64,000 bases of DNA from Iphinoe sp. HA4291-MV1. Lineage in GTDB: Bacteria; Cyanobacteriota; Cyanobacteriia; Cyanobacteriales; Nostocaceae. The stretch lies in contig JAHHHH010000001.1 of assembly GCA_019359415.1 (NCBI GenBank), positions 242,841-306,840 on the forward strand. The letters are read 5' to 3'. The notes under the pieces were generated by a model. That model saw only the letters and a program-made list of their open reading frames with translations, was not told the origin of the DNA and did not search any database. This document shows positions 60,182 to 64,000 of the stretch, in pieces. Each line of letters opens with the position of its first letter. The first letter of the stretch is position 1. The position numbers and the translations under genes are program-made.

Positions 60182-61318
60182 ATGGAGACTCTACTGAGCA
60201 GAAAATCTTGGTTTTCGCTGGACGAAGCGACGCAAAAGCTTCTGATTGCAATTGGAATTAAACTTGCCATTTTCTTATTATTTCTATTCCTAGCTTTGAT
60301 AGTTGGGAAATCCATTCCCCGCTTTCTCAAGCTGATTATTCGGAGATTTACACCCCAACTGGTTTTTAGAATTTACGAAAGTTTAGTCAATCCACTAGAA
60401 AAGACGCTTGGAATTGTCACAACATTAATTCTCGTTTCTGTTTGTCTAAACTTTATTCAAGAATACACGGGATTTTACCGATTCTTGAAATTTTTCTCAG
60501 ATCTATCAATAGCTGTCAGTGTTGCGATATTCATTTCTGGTTTATTTCGTAACTTCTTGCGTGTTTACGGAATGGAATTGATTCGCAGACTAGGTTTTGA
60601 AATTGATGAGTTACTGCTCGTTTTTGAAACCATTGCTAATATTGTCATTGGGTTTATTGTGGCTGTAGCATTTGCTCAAAGCCAGAACGTGAACTTAATT
60701 GGTTTAATTGCTGGTTTGGGGATTGGGGGTATAGCGATTGCTTTTGCATCTCAAAAAACTCTGGAACAGATTTTTGGAACAATTGTCATATACTTAGACC
60801 GTCCTTATGTTCCTGGAGAATACATTCGTGTTCATTTAAGTTCCCAAGGAATTTTATTTGCGCGTGTCGAGGCGATTGGTTTGCGTTCAACAAAGCTCCG
60901 GACACTTGCGAAAAGTACCCTCGTAGTTGTTCCCAACTCAGTGATGGCGGAAGCAGATCTCGAAAACGTGACACGAGGGAAAAAGGTCATGGTCTTGCTC
61001 TATCTTGATTTTTATCGGCATTTAGAAAAATCTGAACAAGCGTTGTTGGAAAAAGTAGTCAAGGAAAGTACCAACACATTATTTGGAATAGATGCAAACA
61101 GTACAAAGATTAGTTTATTTCCTTATGAGGATGATTCAAAGAGAGTTCGTGCTAGGGTGAGTTTCTTTATCCTGGGATCAAATGAAAATTCGCTTGAATT
61201 CCGCAAGCGTTTATTAGAGTTAGCCAATGAATCTATATCGAAAAGGCTTCAGAGTCATGGCATAGAAGTTACTATGCAAGAACCAACTCTCTACCTCGAA
61301 TCTCCCGTCCCAATCTAG
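60182..61318 (+). CDS. MscS-family mechanosensitive channel (2 of 2)
   Basis: The 378-residue protein has the same design as its upstream neighbour: transmembrane helices, then the pore helix LIGLIAGLGIGGIAIAFASQ, RPYVPGEYIRV, the beta domain with ARVEAIGLRSTKLRTL, VVVPNSVMAEADLENV, and a C-terminal domain with ARVSFFILGSNENSLEFR. The two channels are diverged paralogues, about 26 bases apart, and may form mixed or separately tuned heptamers. Both probably share the control of the leader RNA upstream of the first gene. Confidence 0.93.
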   Translation: METLLSRKSWFSLDEATQKLLIAIGIKLAIFLLFLFLALIVGKSIPRFLKLIIRRFTPQLVFRIYESLVNPLEKTLGIVTTLILVSVCLNFIQEYTGFYRFLKFFSDLSIAVSVAIFISGLFRNFLRVYGMELIRRLGFEIDELLLVFETIANIVIGFIVAVAFAQSQNVNLIGLIAGLGIGGIAIAFASQKTLEQIFGTIVIYLDRPYVPGEYIRVHLSSQGILFARVEAIGLRSTKLRTLAKSTLVVVPNSVMAEADLENVTRGKKVMVLLYLDFYRHLEKSEQALLEKVVKESTNTLFGIDANSTKISLFPYEDDSKRVRARVSFFILGSNENSLEFRKRLLELANESISKRLQSHGIEVTMQEPTLYLESPVPI

Positions 61319-61463
61319 CTATACAAAGAAGAAATTATCTTTCTTTAGTCTTCAATTGTCCATTTCGCAGTTGTTAAGGTCACCAGGAAGCGCTCCTTTT
61401 ACTCTATTCGTGATTCTACACTTTAGTACACTGGATAATTAGTTCAGGCAAGAGATAGTAAAA

Positions 61464-62444
61464 ATGCAAATTTGTCAAGAACTCTCCCTTTCAACTATAG
61501 GCTGCGGAACTTGGGCATGGGGTAACCGACTGCTTTGGGGATATGACGAAAGCATGGATGACCAGTTGCAAGCCGTCTTTAACCTTTGTGTCAGCAATGG
61601 TGTGACCTTGTTTGATACGGGTGATTCTTACGGAACGGGGAGATTGAATGGGCGAAGCGAGTTACTCCTAGGACGATTCTCTAGAGAATATTTCGTTTCA
61701 GGCAAAGAAAATATTTGCATTGCAACCAAGCTTGCTGCTTATCCCTGGAGATGGACACGCCAATCAATGGTGTCGGCTTGCAAGTCATCTGCTAAGCGGC
61801 TGGGAAGAAATGTAGATCTCGTACAAATGCACTGGTCTACAGCAAACTATGCTCTTTGGCAAGAGGGATCGCTGTTGAATGGTCTTGCGGACCTTTATGA
61901 GCAAGGACTTGTTAAAGGAGTGGGTTTATCTAATTATGGACCAAAACGGCTCAAACGCGTGCATCAAAAATTTGCTGAACGAGGAGTTCCAATCGCGACT
62001 CTACAAGTCCAATACTCACTGCTGTCCACATATCCTGTCACTCAATTGGGGGTTAAAGATGTTTGCGATGAGCTTGGGATCAAACTGATTGCCTACAGTC
62101 CTCTTGCATTGGGGCTGTTGACAGGAAAGTACTCTGAGAAAGGTTCTTTTCCAAAAGGCATTCGAGGTTTGCTGTTTAGGCAGATATTACCAGGAATCCA
62201 TCCACTTTTGGCATGCTTACGAGAAGTAGCACAATCAAGAAACAAAATGATGTCACAGGTAGCCATAAACTGGTGTATTTGTAAAGAAGCTATTCCTATT
62301 CCTGGAGCGAAGACTGTAGAACAAGCAAAGGAGAATATTGGTGCTTTGGGTTGGCAACTAGACTCTGGTGAGATAGCAGAATTGGATAAAGCGGCTGCGA
62401 GTACAGACAAAAAAATGGTGCAAAATATTTTTCAAACTCAATAA
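61464..62444 (+). CDS. Aldo/keto reductase
   Basis: The 326-residue TIM-barrel enzyme of the aldo/keto reductase superfamily starts LSLSTIGCGTWAWGNRLLWG. The catalytic tetrad is visible as Asp and Tyr in LFDTGDSYGTG (about residues 51-61), Lys in IATKL and His in VQMHW. IPIPGAKTVEQAKENIGAL near the C-terminus binds the NADP(H) adenosine part. This group (with pyridoxal reductase-like and plant plastid relatives) is common in cyanobacteria, and the substrate is unclear. The gene stands alone. Confidence 0.92.
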   Translation: MQICQELSLSTIGCGTWAWGNRLLWGYDESMDDQLQAVFNLCVSNGVTLFDTGDSYGTGRLNGRSELLLGRFSREYFVSGKENICIATKLAAYPWRWTRQSMVSACKSSAKRLGRNVDLVQMHWSTANYALWQEGSLLNGLADLYEQGLVKGVGLSNYGPKRLKRVHQKFAERGVPIATLQVQYSLLSTYPVTQLGVKDVCDELGIKLIAYSPLALGLLTGKYSEKGSFPKGIRGLLFRQILPGIHPLLACLREVAQSRNKMMSQVAINWCICKEAIPIPGAKTVEQAKENIGALGWQLDSGEIAELDKAAASTDKKMVQNIFQTQ

Positions 62445-62560
62445 AATCTTGCCAGAAATCTCGCAAGATAGTTTATAGGCTCAACAATTTACTAAACTCC
62501 AAATTCTGGAAAGTTAGATAAAAACAGTTTGAGCACTCTAGATTGGCAAGGGGGCGTGAA

Positions 62561-63796
62561 GTGGCTCAAACCAAGAGAAATGCAAGAGGAACGCAAGGAC
62601 AAGAGATTCATCCAAGAGACTTTTCATGGTCTTTTTGGCTTGCTCTGCCACTTTACCCCTTTGGCAAGCGGCGGACAATTCGCAAAGAAGTCCTCAAGGA
62701 TACAATCTGGACTTTTGACCAGCTTCAGGGCATTTTCTATGTTGTCGTGCCCATTCGCATGACTGTTGTGAAGTTAGATGAAGGGGGTTTGCTCATCTAT
62801 GCACCTGTCGCGCCGACGACCGAGTGTATCCGCCTTGTCAATGAATTGGTGGTAGAACACGGTAACGTTAAGTATATCATCCTGCCAACAATCTCTGGCT
62901 TAGAACACAAAGTCTTCGTTGGTCCCTTTGCGAGATGCTTCCCGAATGCACAGGTTTTTGTTGCTCCCAACCAGTGGAGTTTTCCGCTCAATCTTCCGCT
63001 GAGCTGGCTTGGCTTACCTCCCAAACGCACTCAAGTACTCCCAGAAGACAGCAGCAAAACTCCCTTTGCCGACCAGTTTGACTATGCGATACTAGGTTCT
63101 ATAAACCTTGGACCAGGTCGATTTGCGGAAGTTGCGTTTTTTCATAGGCGATCGCACACACTACTCGTCACAGATTCAGTGGTTTCCGTACCAGAAGAAC
63201 CACCTGCGATCGTCCAATTAGATCCATACCCCTTGCTGTTCCACGCAAAAGACAAAGCGTCTGACATCGTTGAAGATAATCCGGCAAATCGCCGTAAAGG
63301 ATGGCAACGCATCTCCCTGTTTGCTTTTTACTTCCGACCAAGTATGCTGGAGATTATTGCATGGGGTGAGGTATTTCGTAATGCCTTTCAAGCACCAGAT
63401 CGCTCCAAGAAAGCTTATTTTGGGTTATTTCCCTTCAAATGGGACTCAAACTGGAAGCGCTCATTCGATGCACTGCGAGGAAATGGTCGTTTGTTTGTCG
63501 CACCAATTTTACAAACTCTTATTCTCAATCGAGCACCCAAGGAAACTATAGACTGGGCTGATAAGGTAGCGAGTTGGGACTTTCAGTGGATTATTCCTTG
63601 TCATTTTGACTCACCAATCAAGGCACAGCCGCATCAGTTTCGACAAGCGTTTTCTTTTCTGGAGCAGACTTCTGGTAGTACGGGGTTGAGCAGTAGCAGT
63701 TATCTTTTACCGGAGGAGGATTTTCAGTTATTGAGGGAACTTGATAAAGGTTTAAATAAGTTTGGTATTTTACCGCCAGCGAAGGAGTTGAAATAA
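62561..63796 (+). CDS. DUF4336 domain-containing protein (metallo-beta-lactamase-like)
   Basis: The ~411-residue protein begins, after a basic stretch, with DFSWSFWLALPLYPFGKRRTIRKEV (here DFSWSFWLALPLYPFGK) and has VYAPVAPT-like IYAPVAPTTECIRLV, YIILPTISGLEHKVFVGPF, VFVAPNQWSFPLNLPLSWLG and IIPCHFDSP. This is the DUF4336 pattern, related to the metallo-beta-lactamase fold, although the canonical HxHxDH is missing (HKVF in its place). The frame opens at a TTG at 62543; a GTG at 62561 with AAGGGGG six bases upstream is the better start. The start remains uncertain. The function is unknown. Confidence 0.85.
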   Translation: MAQTKRNARGTQGQEIHPRDFSWSFWLALPLYPFGKRRTIRKEVLKDTIWTFDQLQGIFYVVVPIRMTVVKLDEGGLLIYAPVAPTTECIRLVNELVVEHGNVKYIILPTISGLEHKVFVGPFARCFPNAQVFVAPNQWSFPLNLPLSWLGLPPKRTQVLPEDSSKTPFADQFDYAILGSINLGPGRFAEVAFFHRRSHTLLVTDSVVSVPEEPPAIVQLDPYPLLFHAKDKASDIVEDNPANRRKGWQRISLFAFYFRPSMLEIIAWGEVFRNAFQAPDRSKKAYFGLFPFKWDSNWKRSFDALRGNGRLFVAPILQTLILNRAPKETIDWADKVASWDFQWIIPCHFDSPIKAQPHQFRQAFSFLEQTSGSTGLSSSSYLLPEEDFQLLRELDKGLNKFGILPPAKELK

Positions 63797-64000
63797 GACT
63801 TATATAGGTATGATTTTCAAAATTGACCAAGAAAGCAGTCAGGAGTAGGGGTCCATAATTCAGAATGAATTTGTATACTTTAAATGGTCATAAACTGAGC
63901 TTTAGAAAAAGTCTGAAATCGCAACGTCAGCAAGGAATTTAATTCCTGAGTATGCGTTTGATGTGCTGTATCTATAAAGCGAGAAATGGCTGTTTGAAAT
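63797..64000. other. Window end, no gene recognised
   Basis: The last 204 bases are AT-rich with no supported ORF or RNA. They contain a short STRR-like stretch (AAGCAGTCAGGAGTAGGGG). Confidence 0.4.

Noticed and set aside
62529-62762. ORF overlapping the DUF4336 gene
   Set aside because: It is a shadow in another frame; the DUF4336 frame carries the conserved motifs.

Overview
The window is chromosomal DNA of a filamentous, probably heterocyst-forming cyanobacterium (order Nostocales; the genus cannot be fixed from this sequence). Support comes from a photosystem II D2 gene, Ycf34, UPF0367, an SLH/OprB-type porin, an XisH-XisI pair, many HIP1 octamers (GCGATCGC) and short tandem heptanucleotide repeats (STRRs) between genes. 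Most genes are housekeeping genes in short operons; accessory DNA is concentrated at 0.4-6.1 kb and 44.5-58.4 kb.

Layout. 1-6.1 kb: the end of a membrane protein gene, then an accessory patch with a truncated CHAT protease-like gene, a membrane-anchored Ser/Thr kinase, a DUF6883/DUF4926 pair, an Rpn-like protein and an HNH-less IscB relative (IsrB type) on the minus strand. A second kinase 3' end survives as a relic just beyond the IsrB element. A nested 21/63-bp tandem repeat and tRNA-Asn close the patch. 6.2-16.5 kb: glycerol kinase, a secreted Cys-rich protein gene with an in-frame stop at codon 36, a small secreted Thr/Pro-rich protein, an SNF2 helicase-SWIM protein pair (the helicase carries a translated copy of a dispersed repeat), a methyltransferase and a CCA-adding enzyme. 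16.6-26.6 kb: ycf34, tsaB, catalase, a protein with a nuclease-like C-terminus, argD, a K+ channel with RCK domains, a NYN nuclease, an ECF-type ATPase, UPF0367 and a monocistronic psbD.

26.6-38.7 kb: a structured intergenic region with a 23-codon ORF behind a perfect Shine-Dalgarno sequence, two identical 167-bp MITEs with 9-10-bp target duplications on either side of a pterin dehydratase and a porin gene, an Rrf2 regulator with cysK, a J-domain protein, an FHA-PrsW protein, a double-domain PTPS/QueD-like protein, xisH-xisI, and a methyltransferase-PrsW pair. 39-43.9 kb: a DUF3352 protein and an M1 aminopeptidase with HEAT-like repeats.

44.6-58.4 kb is a cluster for a secreted polysaccharide. 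It has five glycosyltransferases (three GT4, two tandem GT2), a Wzc-like chain-length/BY-kinase protein, a Wzy-like polymerase, two acyltransferases and a Wzx-like flippase, which together make a Wzx/Wzy export pathway. 58.8-61.3 kb: two tandem MscS channels preceded by a structured leader with a terminator hairpin, a candidate riboswitch or attenuator. The window ends with an aldo/keto reductase and a DUF4336 protein.

The strongest candidates for new biology are the IsrB element and its presumed guide RNA next to the kinase relic, the structured RNA with its small ORF downstream of psbD, the mscS leader RNA, and the repeats that have invaded coding sequence in frame. All calls come from reading the sequence; no database search was run.
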